Assembly (NCBI GenBank): GCA_007922305.1
Contig: ML677374.1
Location: 12,581,511-12,645,510, forward strand
Length of the DNA stretch: 64,000 bases
Source of the DNA: Dermatemys mawii
Lineage: Eukaryota > Chordata > Testudines > Dermatemydidae
Direction: 5' to 3'
Shown: positions 9,251-21,837 of the stretch, piece by piece
How positions within the stretch are numbered: the first letter of the stretch is position 1
Layout of the letters: each line of letters starts with the position of its first letter
Program-made: the position numbers and the translations under genes
The notes under the pieces: model-generated
The model's database searches: none
What the model saw: the letters and a program-made list of their open reading frames with translations, nothing else
Told to the model about the DNA's origin: nothing

Positions 9251-12200
9251 CTGCTATCTATGTAGAAAATAAAAAAGGAGAGGAGAAAATGTTGCTTCCA
9301 GGCCATTTACACGTTCATTTATCAAAAGAATGGGACACTTTATCCCCCTTTTCAAATTAAATTGTGCCACACACAGAATAAAAAGAAATGAGGCAAGGGA
9401 ACTGAAATGTAGCGAAATAAAAGATTGCAACTCAGCCTGCACAGAGCATATGTTTATGATCTACAAGAGAAAGAGGAGGGGGGAAAGAGAGGAACCCTGC
9501 TATGTCAACCATTGTTCAGCAGCTTGGTATGTTGGCTTCATCCTCCAAGATCTCCCAAGGGTTCTTCTTTCCAGATTTTCTCTCACCCCACCTCAGGGCA
9601 AATGAAACGTTCTCCTGAGCAAGCAGTTCTAGCTGCTTAACTACTAGTTTGCTAACCAGGAGAATGAGAATGATGATATAGGTTGAAAAACAAGGGCCAG
9701 ATCCTTAGGCATTGCTCCCCTGACATCCATAGAGTGACTCCAGTTCACAGCAGATGAGGAGCTGGGCAAAGGCCCCAATTCCACACCAGAAGTCACTTTG
9801 TATATTCACTTGTGCCTGTGTGAATTGGATGCAATGCACTATGAAATTAGAATTAGCCACTCACACCAGTGGTAGGGTTTTTATATGTACTTGGCACACG
9901 GATAAAGAGCAACGACTGGTGGAAAAGAACCAGGCTCAAACTGGCTACCAATAATTCTTTCTCTGCCCCACAGTCATAAGCAGCTTGACTTATTTATCAT
10001 CCAAAAGATTGTCTTTGGACGAAGGACTTCTCCAGTCTTCAAAACTAGCAGCTTCTTGGAAGCTTGCTGCTGAGCTCAGGGCCTGAGAAGTTGTTAGTAT
10101 GGGGTGGCTGTTTTGGTGAGGGACAAGACCAAACATACCCCACCCTTTCTGGCACCATCAGCAGAGAATTCTGGAGGCAAATGTGTCTAAGCCTAGCTAC
10201 AGAAGACTGTTTTCCAAGGATATGTATTTAGTACCTTTCATAAGCATGCCTTACCCTTGCGAAGGATCCCCGGGGTGGGGCAGTCCATCAGCATGGAAGA
10301 TTGTAGCTATAGAAAGCAGCTGTAGTCTACTTGGTACTGGTGGGAGAGGAGGGAGGAAGCGGCCCAGGCCAGGAATCATGCAGTTCTAGCTGGGAAGGGG
10401 CCCTGGCAGGGAATGCACTGATTCACAGCATCCTCTCAGCAGCCTCTTCCACTGAAGCTCCACCAAAGTTGCCATCACATCAGAACTCCTCCCACCCCGT
10501 GAAGGTGTTGACAGCAGCATCCTCTGTTCTGCTTTGGGTGAGCTCTGTGCCAGAACTCAGGACTTGAGCTCACTGTCTCTGTCGAGTGCTGTAGGCTCGG
10601 AAGTCTGTTTTACTCTTTCTATCCAGCACTTAACTCCTATCCTCTTTAAAACAAAGGGGAAGGGGGCTGAATTCTTCTCTACATATACACGAGTATCCAC
10701 CCTTGATTTTAGGGGTAGTGACTTGTCCAGGGACATAGGGGACTAAATGCTTTACACGGGTGCGACAGTTGGCCCAAAGTTTGTTTCAAAAGTGCTGAAC
10801 AGCGAATGTCATGTGTAAGTTTGGCCAAAACGTGATGGCATCTGGCAGGTTCCAGTTCTAGCCTAATGGCCAATTTCAGATCAAGCCCAACAATATTTGC
10901 AGTGTCTCCCTCACAGATTCCACTCTCCCTCCAATTCCTAGGACTCGATTCTTTTTGCTTTCTTCTGGTGGCTTCTTCTGGTGGTTTCACCTGTCATCTC
11001 CTAGCTAAATCTTTCCCAGGGAAGCATACCAGCCTGCTGCCACTCATGGACTTAGCTCAGATCCTGTTCTTTAATGGGGATGACAAGGCACTTCACTTCC
11101 ATGTATGCAGCATCAAGAAATTGCTGCTTACTGCTCATCACGTAACCAGGATTCTCTTCCTTTCAGGTTCTCCCTGTTTATTTATGCTGTCCAATGCAGG
11201 GCCTTAACTAACCAGCCAGGCCAGGAAGCTCTCCATTCTTGCATATGATGAACAGACTGCAATTTCCTTCTCTCTCTCAGCCTATGTTGAATACCACCTT
11301 CCAGCAGTGTGAGCGACAGGGAGGAGGTCAGCAGAAATAAGAGGGGAGGTTGCAGGAATGAGAGGTAGTCAAAGTTATTATAGAGCATTCCAATAGGGCT
11401 ATTAGCGGGATTTCTTCAGAGTCATTTCTGACATTGTGGAAACTGTATTTTTCTCACTGTTGCTGTTCTGACCCCTAATAGTTTGTCCCTCTCTGCTTCT
11501 GTTTCTTCTCTTTCTAAACCTCCAGCTCTGAAATTGGCCATCTTCTCTGGCCACGAAGAAGGCACTTTGGATACTTGCTTTAGAAAGCACGGTTCAGGGG
11601 GAACCTCACTAATGACTGGGAGATGTGTTGCAAGGGACCAGGATTCTCCACTGCCTTGCATCATGGATCATCATTTACACCACTGTGTAATTTAATCCAG
11701 CACACTTTCATACCCACTTGGCACAGGTTTCTGTGACGACATCAGGTGCAAGGCCCTGTGTAGTCAAGGCCCTGATATTTGCAAATCACCCTGGGGAGGT
11801 AGAATGACTCACTACTGACGTTAGCAGTGTTTTGACACAAGTAGAGCAGGTTGGGAATTTCTCAACTAAAAACAGGCTTTTGTCAGAAAATGCAGATTCA
11901 AATAAATGAAAAAAAATGGTTGTGGGAACATTTTGGTTTTGATGAACTTCTGGTAAAAAACAAAGGTGGATTCTGTCCAAAATTTGCCCGGCAGGTTGCT
12001 GGCAAGCCCTAGATTCCAGAAGTTGTGGCTCTAGGGCAGCTTTGTCCGACTGACTACCTCAGCTGGAGCCAGAAGTCCAAGGCTCGTTGTTCTGCAGCAG
12101 GGAACCTGCAGCCCCAGCTTCCAGGCTCTCTGGTCCATGGGCCATCTTGAGGCACACCCCTTAGTTAGGGGCAGCCAGTCATTTCATTGGCGGCAAGGGG

Positions 12201-13735
12201 GAGGGTGGGGAAATGAAATGAACAGAAATGGCTGGATTTTTCCAAAACAAGATTTATTTTCTTATCATGGGAAATTCAGAAATGTATAGGTTTAGTTTCA
12301 ATTTGGAATGAAAAACTTCTTTGAAGGGTTCAAATTTACCATAGAATTTACCTTAGTGACTAACTTCCCGAGGAACCAGCCTCAGACCCAGAACAAGCAA
12401 ACTAAAGAAAGGATCATACAGCAGGTGGTCTACTTTGTTCATTTGGTTTGACAGTTATTGTTTGGCTCTATTTATGACAATTCTTCATAATGCACTGCTA
12501 AAAGCACAGCAGCCTATTTAATAACATTAAAGAAATATTAGACCTCAGTAATACGTTTGCTATTAAATCTTAAGAGGAGAGAACTGGCCGCCAGTACATT
12601 GTATGAATTATATAGTTACAGGTTAAAGAGCTGGCAAAGATGTGGGGAAAGATTGCAACAGAATATTTTGCAGAAAAGTTTCTCCTAATTTGTAATGTCA
12701 GGCCTTTGGAGTCCGCCTGCATGGTTTGAGCACCTCCTACAGGTTGCTGAGTAGCCACAATTTCCACTGATTTCAGGGCTACCTCAAGACACTCAGTACC
12801 TTGTAAAGGATGAGGAGCATAGCAACTCAACAGCGCAGGGCTCCGGAGTTATTCCTCATTGGATTGAGCTGCAACACTCACTCTGCAGGATACGCTATTG
12901 AGTGCTGGTGTGCCACTGCCTTCTACTGGATGGTCTGAGATGGTCAAAGGCCCTGCACTGGGGCACTGCATGCTGAACATCGTACACCAGCTACCAGGCC
13001 AGAGCCCCTGGAGACCTTGGCGCAGATCATCCAGAGGTGACAGTTCATCCAGATCATCAGAGGGACACAAAGCTAAGTCCATTGGGATAGGGTGGTGGGT
13101 TCAATGCAGCCCCCTAGGCGGTCAATTCTGGCTGAGGAGGAATAATTTGCACCTTGTGCACCAGCATGGATGAACCAAGCCCATTATGCACCACATCCCT
13201 CTACTGCTCTTTTTCTTTGCCCCTGCTTCACCCTGAGTGTGTCGCTTGCTGCTTTATTTATGCCGTATATAAAAATACCCAGCAGGAGTTGTCAGTGCAG
13301 ATACCCATTTCCATCAATAACAGGTTACATCTGTCCTGCCACACATCCAGCACACAGAAAATAGACACTTCTCCAGCATATGGGCCTAGAACATTATGTA
13401 ATCCTGGACGATTCGGACCTTTGGTTTCTTTGCTTCTGAACCCACTGAGTATTTTCCTAGCCTCAGACGGGCCAGGATACTGTTAATTCTGGGGTCCCTA
13501 TAAGCCAACCCTTTCCCTTTCAAGCGGGTGGTGATTACTAGTTTCACTGGTTATGCTTTTATCAGTTTCTTCCTAGTCCCCCGAGGCTCTAGAATATTAA
13601 TTCACATTTATACTGTCAGCTCAGCTGCCCAAGAGACCGTGTGGGCTCTGTTATAAATTGTTTTTAATTATTATTAATGCTTCATGCATGAGGTAAAAAA
13701 ACACAATAAAGGCACATCAGTTAGGCAGATCATTT
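9251..13735. other. Non-coding stretch with minor repeat fragments
   Basis: No recognised gene. A 'gggccagatcctta' foldback fragment starts near 9692. Pieces of an AT-rich repeat with gaaaattt-type words lie near 11850-11970 and 12225-12330. A GC-richer patch at about 12880-13130 has overlapping short frames on both strands but no recognisable product. Confidence 0.45.
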
Positions 13736-13739
13736 GTAG

Positions 13740-13870
13740 AGTATTATTATTATTTACATTAATGTGAAGCCTGGAGCCCCAACCACGGACCAGGCCCACA
13801 TTGTGCTAGGCACAGCACAACAAAGAACAAAAAGAGAGTTCCTGGTCCCCAGGGTTTGCAGCCTAGCAGC
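13740..13870 (-). repeat. L3/MIR-type 3'-tail fragment
   Basis: The sequence ttattattatttacatt, then 'ccacattgtgctaggcacag', then 'aacaaaaagagagttcctgg' is the recurrent tail shared by MIR-type SINEs and an old L2/L3-like LINE. Similar tails are at 20085, 25750, 29095 and 57050. Confidence 0.6.
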
Positions 13871-15180
13871 TGCCTGAGCACCTGTTTGAAACAGAGGGTG
13901 GAACCCTTACAGCGCTGAATCATCTGCTCTACGGTGCTCTTTGCAGAGGCCCCAGATGGCCTGGGACCTGTTGGCATGTCTGCTGCTCCCCTAGGTAAAG
14001 GCAGGGCTATCTATTTAAAACCCATACCCTAGGTCTGGAATGGCACAAGCTGTTCTGCAATCCGTTTAAGTGGAGTACCCTGGCTAAAGGGAACCGATTC
14101 AGCAGCACATGGTGGACACCAGTAACGTGGGATATAGATGGTACAACGATATCAATAGATGACAGAGTCAGGCAGGGCAATGTTAATTAGTAAGGAGTGA
14201 TCCTAGCTGGTCCAAGTTAACAGGTGTCTCAGTCTTTGCGATTAACTGGCCAGCATCAAATTATGGGCCTTGATGTTAATCCGTATTACAGCACCACCAA
14301 AGAAAGACAAGGTAAGAGGAAGGAGGCTTGTCCATGCCTGTGGAGAAATGCCAACGGAGCCTTCACTCATAACTATAAATACTTTAACTACTTATCCTCC
14401 CCACGGTGAGGATTTACACCTGCTTTAATCTGTGAGAGTTCAGCCCCAAGACTGACTACAACAGAGAGGTTATCAAGAGAAGGGGGACTTCATGGTGCAC
14501 AACAGAGACTGCACAGTGCTCTTTCCGTAACAGTTACTTGGATTAGCCAGCCAACCAACCAGCCCTATGCTACACACTACAATATGTGGACGGAGAGAGA
14601 GAACAACACAGAATGTCTAGCATTGCTCACACCATCCCTTGTAGAAAAATCTAAAGTGTTAGTCATCATCCTTACCAGCAGCGATTGTCATCTTGGTGTC
14701 CTCCAAGGCAGACAGGCGGGATACAGCTTTTATAATGTGTTATGTTGCTGCCCATTGGGGTTCCTACATATTCATGAAGGTTTTAACCCCTTTCCCTTAT
14801 CTGAACTTCCACACCCCACTACTTTTGGGGTGCCCCATTTTTCATACGCTAACACTTCAGTTCCTCTTATATTCACTAGCATTTTGGTCATTTAATCACT
14901 GTAACAACTTGTTGTAAGCACATTGCACACATAGGATGTCAGCAAAAATCCCCCCCAATACTCTTCCCAGCTTTCTCTAGTATATATTTCCTAAATATCA
15001 GCAGTTTATGACAGAAATGACCCTATATCACAAGATATCTTGTAACTCACTTATCAGTCAGGTATGGCATGTCTTTCTTTAGGCCTGAGGCCTTGTTTAT
15101 TAAATGTTTTACAGGCATGAGGCCTATAGGCCCTGTCTCGCAATACTAATTAATACTTATATTTCACGTCTATAACCTAA
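13871..15180. other. No feature recognised
   Basis: Only short unrelated reading frames; nothing supportable. Confidence 0.5.
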
Positions 15181-15182
15181 TA

Positions 15183-15301
15183 GGGTGACCAGAGAGCAAG
15201 TGTGAAAAAGCGGGACAGGGGGTTGGGGTAATAGGAACCTATATAAGAAAAAGACCCCAAAATCAGGACTGTCCCTATAAAATTGGGACATCTGGTCACC
15301 C
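15183..15301. mobile_element. 119-bp MITE with GGGTGACCAGA ends, TA flanks
   Basis: The left end is GGGTGACCAGAGAGC and the right end read inward is GGGTGACCAGATGTCCC. TA dinucleotides flank both sides (15181-15182 and 15302-15303), which would suit a Tc1/mariner-type insertion, though the family cannot be fixed without an autonomous relative. Internally 'gggacag' and 'gtccct' pair, so the whole unit can fold. Confidence 0.7.
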
Positions 15302-15303
15302 TA

Positions 15304-17660
15304 TAAGCCTAAGCAGACCTGATATCTTTTATCCTTGGCTACACTGCTAGACGAAGGTGGTCACCATACCGTAAATACGATACAGAGTTCCTGCTGGAGA
15401 TTGGCAGGTTTTGGAAGGTGACATCACCCCAGCTTTGTCTACACACTGGTGGCCTGAGCCACCGCTGCCTTGAATCTCAAAGGGGTTGTAAAACCTACTG
15501 CATAAGTGGAGAAATTTGATTTTGCAGCTTTTTTAAGCACCCATGTGGCACAAGTGTAAGTGATTGCATGGGGATCCGATTCCCTATTGGCCCGCACCTT
15601 GCATACTCACTCCTACCTGGGCCAAAGTAATTGCAAAGCGCATCTAAAATGCTACTGTTCTGTTTAGGTAGCATGTCACACTCACTCTGCTCTCATATAA
15701 ATGACTGCACATGGAATAGGACCCTGGCAAATCAGACTCAGGGTTCATGACAGTGGAGAGAAAAAAAAGCCTCACATTTGGCTGCATCAATTTTTTAACC
15801 TAAGGGTGTTTTTTTTGTGTGAGAGAGTTGGACAATATTTCACAATATGATTGTTTCACTTGGGTTTTTTTCCCCTTCTCTTAGTGGACTCTCACCTGCT
15901 CCAACTGTACAGCTCTCCAGCCAGTAGCTCCTCCAGGAACATACTAATACAAGTGACACAGCTAAAGGGGTGGGTAACCCCTGGGAGGTCGTTAATGGTG
16001 ATTCAGGTTACCACTTGCTGAATTTGAATGCGCTCTCCTGATTTAGAGCAGCTCTAAAAGACTCCTTTAAGGCGGCACTGGGAATCTACAGATCTTCTTG
16101 TGTGGTTTACTTGCAAGGGCCTGAGAAAATTTTGACCCCCATTACTTTCATAGGCAGCAGGACAAATAAACCATGCTACTCACAGTTGCAGATGGCTTCT
16201 CATTGTACATTCTTGGGGAACATGTCCCTCTTTTTGAGCTAACATACACATTCAAATTAGCCTGTTCCTAGACTCAGACCTACTGATTCTAATTTCCCGT
16301 TAGGCTCACTGGACTCAGCTCAGTCTCTTAAGCTGCTGTCTGAGGAGCAAAGGCTATCAATGGCTAACTGGGTCTCACTGGTTCTGGCTTCTGGCTTAGC
16401 TTCTTTTAAAGGCACCATTACCTGAACATCAGGGGTTTCACAGCAAGCCAATCAGGGTGTGAAGTTAACCCATCAAGGGAAAAGAGGGTCTTGGATTGTA
16501 CTGAAACTGGCACATCTTCTGTATAAAGACCCTAGCTCTGCATTCTTTGTTTGTTCAGTGCCTAATTCAATGGGTTTCTTGTTTGGGTGCCTAGGGAGTA
16601 TCACAATGTCATAAGCCAATACAACTATTGGGCCAGAGAATGATCTCAGTGACGCTGGTGTAAATTGGTGAAGATACACTGATGTAAAACTGGTGAAAAG
16701 GAGATCAGAATCAGGCCTATTGTCTTGAAAATACCATTAAGTGGCATTCACTGAGGCATACAATTTTTTTCTTGTACTCTACATGCTTTGTTCTGACATA
16801 ATGTAATCTGAAATATATTGTGTTATAATACAATTGTTTTGACAAACAGTGCTAACATGCATTACTGTATTCCCAACATGAGCGTTTTGCATACAGTGCC
16901 CTAACTCAGGACTGAGTTTAATTACAATGCTCATACTTCGTTGATTAATATTAGGATGAAAAGGAAAGACTATACAATTTTTATATGCAGTGCCACACAG
17001 CAACAAAGTATTACATCTCTACCCTAGTACAATAATTTCCTCTACTGTGCAGTTACCCTTCACTACATTTCTGCTATTCCAAATGCAATATATTCATATG
17101 TCAAAGAGTACTGCAAAATGGTCTATTACATCACTCAGATAGTACATGGCAAACTTCTTTACAACTACAGTAAATCAATTTTTCATATACTAGGAGAAAA
17201 GAATCCAGTGAACTGACAATAATTCCTAAAACCTTTCAGTGCTTCCCAGTTCTCTGACAGCAGCACAACTGCTTGCCTATCTGTCTATCTTAAGGTTGTC
17301 TATAGCACCCATCACTGCAGTATCAAAATACTTGGAAATAGCTGTGAGCTGGAAGTTGATTCTGGACAGTGGCAATCAACTGAGCATAAGTGTCCCACTT
17401 GGCTTCAGAATCCAAACACCCAATGTAACTTGCATATCCTATATAAACACAATAGAGATGAGCAGGTCCAGGCCAGCAGACAAAACCTTTACCGAATGAA
17501 GTCAATGAGAGTTTTGACATGGACTTCAAATGAATCAGGGTTTGGCCTGGGGAACATAGGAGTTCTTTTCCTACTGGAATAGAATGATGACTGCTCTAAA
17601 GACATTTACAGAAGTGACTCGGTGATTTAGGAGCCAAGTCCCATTTTTCAAAGAAGATAT
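15304..17660. other. No gene recognised
   Basis: Unrecognised sequence. A weak foldback fragment with 'gtgtaaattggtg' and 'gatcagaatcaggcct' words lies at about 16629-16720. Confidence 0.45.
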
Positions 17661-17935
17661 TAAGGGCATGATTTTCAAAGGTATTTAGACATTTAATGGG
17701 ATTTTCAAAACCACATAGGCACCTAGCCAATTGGAGTTAGGCCAAGAGTGCACAGCTAGCTAAGCTCCTAACTCCCACTAATTTCAGTGAGTTAGGACCC
17801 AGATTTTTAAAAGTATTTAGGTGTTGCTTCACTCATCATTGCTTGGCCTAAGTGACTTAGATGGCTACGTCCTAATTTCAAAAGTGACTTAGGCCCTGAT
17901 CCACAGAGGTATTTAGGCTTCTAACATCCATTGTC
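17660..17935. repeat. Dispersed foldback repeat with 'tttcaaaggtatttag' words
   Basis: The words 'gattttcaaaggtatttaga', 'gggattttcaaaacc', 'aactcccactaatttcagtg' and 'cagaggtatttaggctt' are those of the palindromic family that also interrupts the MIR copy at 18784-18860 and the CR1 tail near 21625. Several degenerate units appear to be joined here. Confidence 0.5.
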
Positions 17936-18229
17936 CAAGTCTGGCTACACTTATGGCAGTGTCTATAGTCCTTGCTGGACGAGCCTTTCTCGGCTGCTTC
18001 CCGCCTGTCTGAGCCTTTCCCCTCTACCTCTCCACAGCTGGAGGTTTTCATTGAGGCATGTAGCTACACCTGCAGTGCCTGTATTATACACGTCATGCTG
18101 TAAGTGCGGATGTAGCCTTGGGATCCTAAGTGGCTAAGTCACTTTTGAAAATGGGACTGAGGTGCTTTTGAAACTGTTACACCTAACATGACATTTGCTG
18201 CCATCAGATTGTTCACTCTGCTTGTGTGT

Positions 18230-18385
18230 TATGCCCCTTCCTCTTCTGTGTGCCTATCTTGTTTATTTAGACTGTAAGCTCTTTGAGGCAAGGACCATCT
18301 GCTGGTCTATTTAGAGCACCTAGCACAATGGGGCTGTACTCTTGGTTAGCTCTTAGGCACTCTGGTTGACTTGATTAATAAAATA
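18230..18385 (+). repeat. L3/MIR-type 3' tail, plus strand
   Basis: 'gactgtaagctctttgaggc' followed by 'agcacctagcacaatggggc' and an aaataaataaataat end is the plus-orientation form of the tail seen reversed at 13740 and 20085. Confidence 0.65.
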
Positions 18386-18734
18386 AATAAATAATAGCAC
18401 CCCTAGTCTGGGATCCTGTCTCTGTCAGTGACTTGACACGAATCTGTGTTAGTATGCACCTGTTACCTTATAGCATATGGGAACATTTCTTCCTGGTTTT
18501 ACCTGTGACCAGTTTATCTCCTGAACCATGAGGACTGATCGTCTTTGTAATTTTTTTTCCTGATGCTGATGTGATTTTTGTTCCTTTCATAAGAATACTA
18601 ATTAGCACTTTCCTAACAGTATTTAACTTCAAAAAACTTGAGAAGCATTAACTCCCAGCAATCTTTCAGGAGGGAATTAGACCCATTTTGACAAATGGGG
18701 TAAGTTGCTAAAGAACACCTTGCCGAGGTAGAGC

Positions 18735-18900
18735 AGTAGTATCTCCATTGTACAGATGACGAACTGAGACATAGCAAAACAAAGACCCAGATCCTCAAGG
18801 GTATTTAGGTACCTAAATCCATTAAAACCAAGTGGAGTTAGGCACCCAAATACCTTTTGAGTGATTTGCTCAAGGTGACAGGCAATCTATGGCACAGAAA
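18735..18900 (-). repeat. MIR-type copy interrupted by a foldback element
   Basis: 'tctccattgtacagatgacg' and 'aactgagacatagcaaaac' are the left part; 'gtgatttgctcaaggtgaca' from 18861 is the right part. The interruption lies at the same core motif as in the copies at 8555 and 47700. Confidence 0.65.
18784..18860. mobile_element. 77-bp foldback MITE inside a MIR copy
   Basis: Arms 'cctcaagggtatttaggtac' and 'caaataccttttgag' are inverse copies around a short centre. The left end retains 'acccagat'; its counterpart is missing on the right, so the right terminus seems deleted and no target duplication is visible. Confidence 0.55.
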
Positions 18901-19487
18901 AGAATTGGAGGCACTCCTTCCATATCCCAGGCCAGCACTTTAACCCCCACACCAACCTTCCTACAACTGCCTTTGCAAATTCAGATTTTGCAGCCTCATC
19001 AGGTGCACACCCAGGTGTTTTGGAGACCCAGCTTTGGGGTTTGTATTGGGAAATTTAGCTCATCTTCTCTGGTCATTTCAGGGATGCAGCACCACACTGT
19101 ATGAAGCATAAAAGTCTATGCAGCATGGCTCAAAATAATTAGATGGGGAGAAAGAAAATGACTCCATAGGATGTATTTTTCATAAGCAGTGGGAAAATTG
19201 TCAGCCAGCTGTTCTTGCTGAAGCCTTTCTGTGGCTATAACAGGATGTAATTAAGCCTATAATCTGATACTGTCAGTTGAAGGATCGTTTGGAAATTAGA
19301 GAATCTTGTGAACTAGGCTGTATGGATTATTGAGGTTCCTGTTTTGATACCATGCAGTATAGATAGGCCCTGAAATACCTGTGGTTTTCCTGGAAAGAGC
19401 AGTGGGTACCATAGGGGCTGGAACTAGGGGTGTTGCTTCCCCCTTGGCTTGAAGTGGATTCCATTATATACAGGGTTCATAGTTTAG

Positions 19488-19560
19488 TTCAGTGGCTCTC
19501 AGCACTCCCATTATAAAAATTGTTTCAGTACCCCCGGTGAGCACCTCTGTAACCTGACTT
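19488..19560. mobile_element. Possible hAT left-end fragment
   Basis: cagtggctctcagc resembles the cagtggttctcaacc terminus of the hAT element at 21838. No right end is recognised, so it is at best a truncated piece. Confidence 0.35.
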
Positions 19561-19632
19561 CGGGCCTGATCCTGCACTGAGCTCCTAGGGAGGGGAACCA
19601 CCAGGCAGAGTGCCACTAGCTTTAATGAGGAG

Positions 19633-19712
19633 TCCTTGGAGCACCTTAGAGACTAACACATTTATTTGGGTATAAGCTTTTGTGGACTAAAACCCGACTT
19701 CATCCACCCAGA
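19633..19712 (+). repeat. Dispersed repeat with 'gcaccttagagactaacaca'
   Basis: The words 'gagcaccttagagactaaca', 'tttatttgggtataagcttt' and 'gacttcatcc' match a repeat that recurs at 21164 and 31150 in this window. Its transposon class is not clear to me. Confidence 0.55.
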
Positions 19713-20084
19713 GCTCCATGAGCAATGGGGCTTAACTTGGCACAGCCTTAAAGTGGAGGCTTTGTGGGTAGTACCTGACCCTGATACCTACTAAAAATTC
19801 CCACTAAAATACCACAGTCCGTTCACAGGATGGTGAGATTCAAATGTATCCTCAAGTGGTCGCACTGCAGAGGTTTAAGCAACTGATGTATTTTATGTTT
19901 AAAAGTGATCAACAGAAGAGGAAAAGTTTGCCAAGGAGGATAAGGTCATTTGCTTTTATTAACCGATTCATTAATTACTCTAAGATTTCTGTTTATGAAA
20001 ACCTAGGCTCAAAAAAAAATGATACTAGCAGCACAAACATTCATAATGAAATTTAAGTTTGTACCAAGTTTGTCATTATAATTA

Positions 20085-20225
20085 TTTATTTTTATTATAG
20101 TGATTAAAGGCCCCAGCTGAGTCCGGGGCCCCATTGTGCTAGGTGCTGTACAAAGACATAGTAAGAGTCAGTCCCTGCTTCAAAGTCAGAGAAGGAGATA
20201 AGCATAATCCCCATTTTACAAACAG
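20085..20225 (-). repeat. L3/MIR-type tail fragment
   Basis: 'ggccccattgtgctaggtgc', 'tgtacaaagacatag', 'cagtccctgcttcaaag' and 'taatccccattttacaa' follow in the order typical of this repeat in minus orientation. Confidence 0.65.
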
Positions 20226-20314
20226 GCAACTGTAGCGGGGTGATCACCCCTCTCTGGCCCTGAAGAGGTTAAAAGCAGCCCTGGAGAGGGCTGCAGCAGG
20301 GAAAAGGCTGATTG

Positions 20315-21080
20315 GAGAAGCAGCCATAGGATAAATCTGCAATGCTGTAGTTTGAACCCATTGCCTCTGGCAAGAGAGAACAACTTTCTTCCATCTTTCT
20401 TATGGCAGCCGTCCAAGTAGTAGAAGACAGCTGCCATGTCTCCCCTCCATCTCCTCTTTTCCAAACTAAACATACCCAGTTCCTTCAGCCTTTGCTTGCA
20501 TGGCTTGCATTCCACCCCCTGACAATCTTTGGGGCTCACCTCTCAATCCTTTCCAGGTTCTCCACAGCCCTTCTATGTATTGGTGACCAAAACTGGACAC
20601 AATATTCCAGCGGAGGCCTGACCAGCACTGAATAGAGTAATAGTGTCATCTCCTGTGACTTGCAAGCTATGCCTCTGTTAATGCAACCTAAAATTGCATT
20701 TGCTTTTTTGCAACAGCATCGCATTGCTGATTCATGTAGAGGTGGTTATCCACCCCAATTCCCAGACCCAGCTCAGCAGTGCTGATGCTAAGCCAGTTAT
20801 CCCCCATTCTGTACTGAGTTTTTCTTCCCGAAGTGTAGCATCTTACATTTATCTTTGTTGTCTATTGCCTAGTTATCCCATCTATCAAGATCCCTCTGAA
20901 TCTTAACTCTATCCTCCAAACTGTTAGCAATCCCCCCCGTTTTGTGTCATCTGCAAATTTAATCAATATGCTCTCTATTCCTACATCCAGGTAATTAATA
21001 AAGACATTAAACAACACTGGACCCAGAGCGCTTGAGACCTCCCTCCCATCTGACATTCCATTAATAGTTACTCTTTGTCT
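20315..21080 (-). pseudogene. CR1 LINE ORF2 fragment (reverse transcriptase C-terminal part)
   Basis: CR1 is a non-LTR retrotransposon whose ORF2 carries an endonuclease and a reverse transcriptase. On the minus strand the fragment starts near RVTINGMSDGREVSS and LGPVLFNVFINYLD. It then passes the polymerase motif KFADDTK (FADD is the YxDD-type active site) at about 20963-20983. Further on come KKANAILGCINRGIA, LYSVLVRPPLEYCVQFWSP and ERIER (20536-20724), then KELGMFSLEKRRWRGDM and RGNGFKL (about 20340-20500). The reading frame changes between these blocks, so it is broken by several frameshifts, and the 5' half is missing. It is a dead, 5'-truncated insertion. Confidence 0.88.
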
Positions 21081-21153
21081 GCAGTGTCACACTGCCTCAT
21101 ATGATACCAGTGCCTGTTCTGGTTGGCAGCAGGAAAAGTGAGTAATATCCCAA

Positions 21154-21262
21154 CAGAGAAAACGAGGAATACTTGTAGCACCTTAGAGACTAACCAGTGC
21201 TACAAGTATTCCTCATTTTCTTTACGGATACAGACTAACACGGCTGCTATTCTTAAACCTAT
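21154..21262. repeat. Foldback remnant with perfect 18-bp arms
   Basis: gaggaatacttgtagcac (21164-21181) is followed 15 bases later by its exact reverse complement (21197-21214). The match extends to about 26 bp with one mismatch. The outer part continues as 'cagactaacacggctgct', the end of the repeat seen at 31115. It looks like a palindromic element that has lost its centre. Confidence 0.7.
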
Positions 21263-21274
21263 CCCAATAGAACA

Positions 21275-21386
21275 GTCCCGAGGCATCCTGCTGACGGGGG
21301 AGAAATGGGGGAGAATAGTCCCAAGGCATCCTGCTGAGGCGGGAGAAGTGGAGGAGAATAGTCCCAAGGCATCCTGCTGAGGGGGA
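21275..21386. repeat. 43-bp tandem repeat, 2.6 units
   Basis: Units begin at 21275, 21318 and 21361 with 'gtccc(g/a)aggcatcctgct' and have an exact 43-bp period; the third is cut after 26 bases. Units one and two differ at only a few positions. Confidence 0.85.
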
Positions 21387-21620
21387 GTTCCACACAGGAG
21401 AGACACCAAACAAAGTCTCCAAAACGAAGAGCTGGGTGGAAATTCAACAGTATTTAGTGCCTCTGGGAGCTACAGGTGTCATGGCACATAGCCTTGTCAG
21501 AGACTGTGTAAAGGAAAGCAGAGTTCCTCTTCAGTTACCTGGAACCTTTTGATAAATTATTGGAACAAACTATCAAGGGAAGCAGTGGATTCTCCAGCTC
21601 TTGAAGTGTTCAAATCAAGA

Positions 21621-21749
21621 CTGCGTGGGTGTCAGATTTTCAAAAGGGTTTAAGCAGTTGAGGATCCGAAGTTCCCATTTCAAAAGTGACTCAGGCACTC
21701 AATAGTGTAAGTCCCCTTGAAAGTCAAGTAATTTTGAAAAAGTTGACAA
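21621..21749. mobile_element. Foldback element inside the CR1 tail
   Basis: 'gtcagattttcaaaagggtt' on the left and 'gtaattttgaaaaagttgac' on the right pair imperfectly, with 'tttcaaaagtgactcaggca' in the middle, all typical of the window's 'tttcaaa' foldback family. The exact ends are uncertain to a few bases. Confidence 0.5.
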
Positions 21750-21837
21750 TGTTGGATGTCTTTCTGGAAGATATGCTTTAGACAAACATTATTGGGCTTA
21801 TCCCAGGATGAAATTCTACGGCCTGTGTTATACTGAT

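Noticed and set aside
21160..21390. CRISPR-like array from the repeated 43-bp units
   Set aside because: Units are contiguous without spacers, only 2.6 in number, and the setting is a vertebrate genome; it is a minisatellite.
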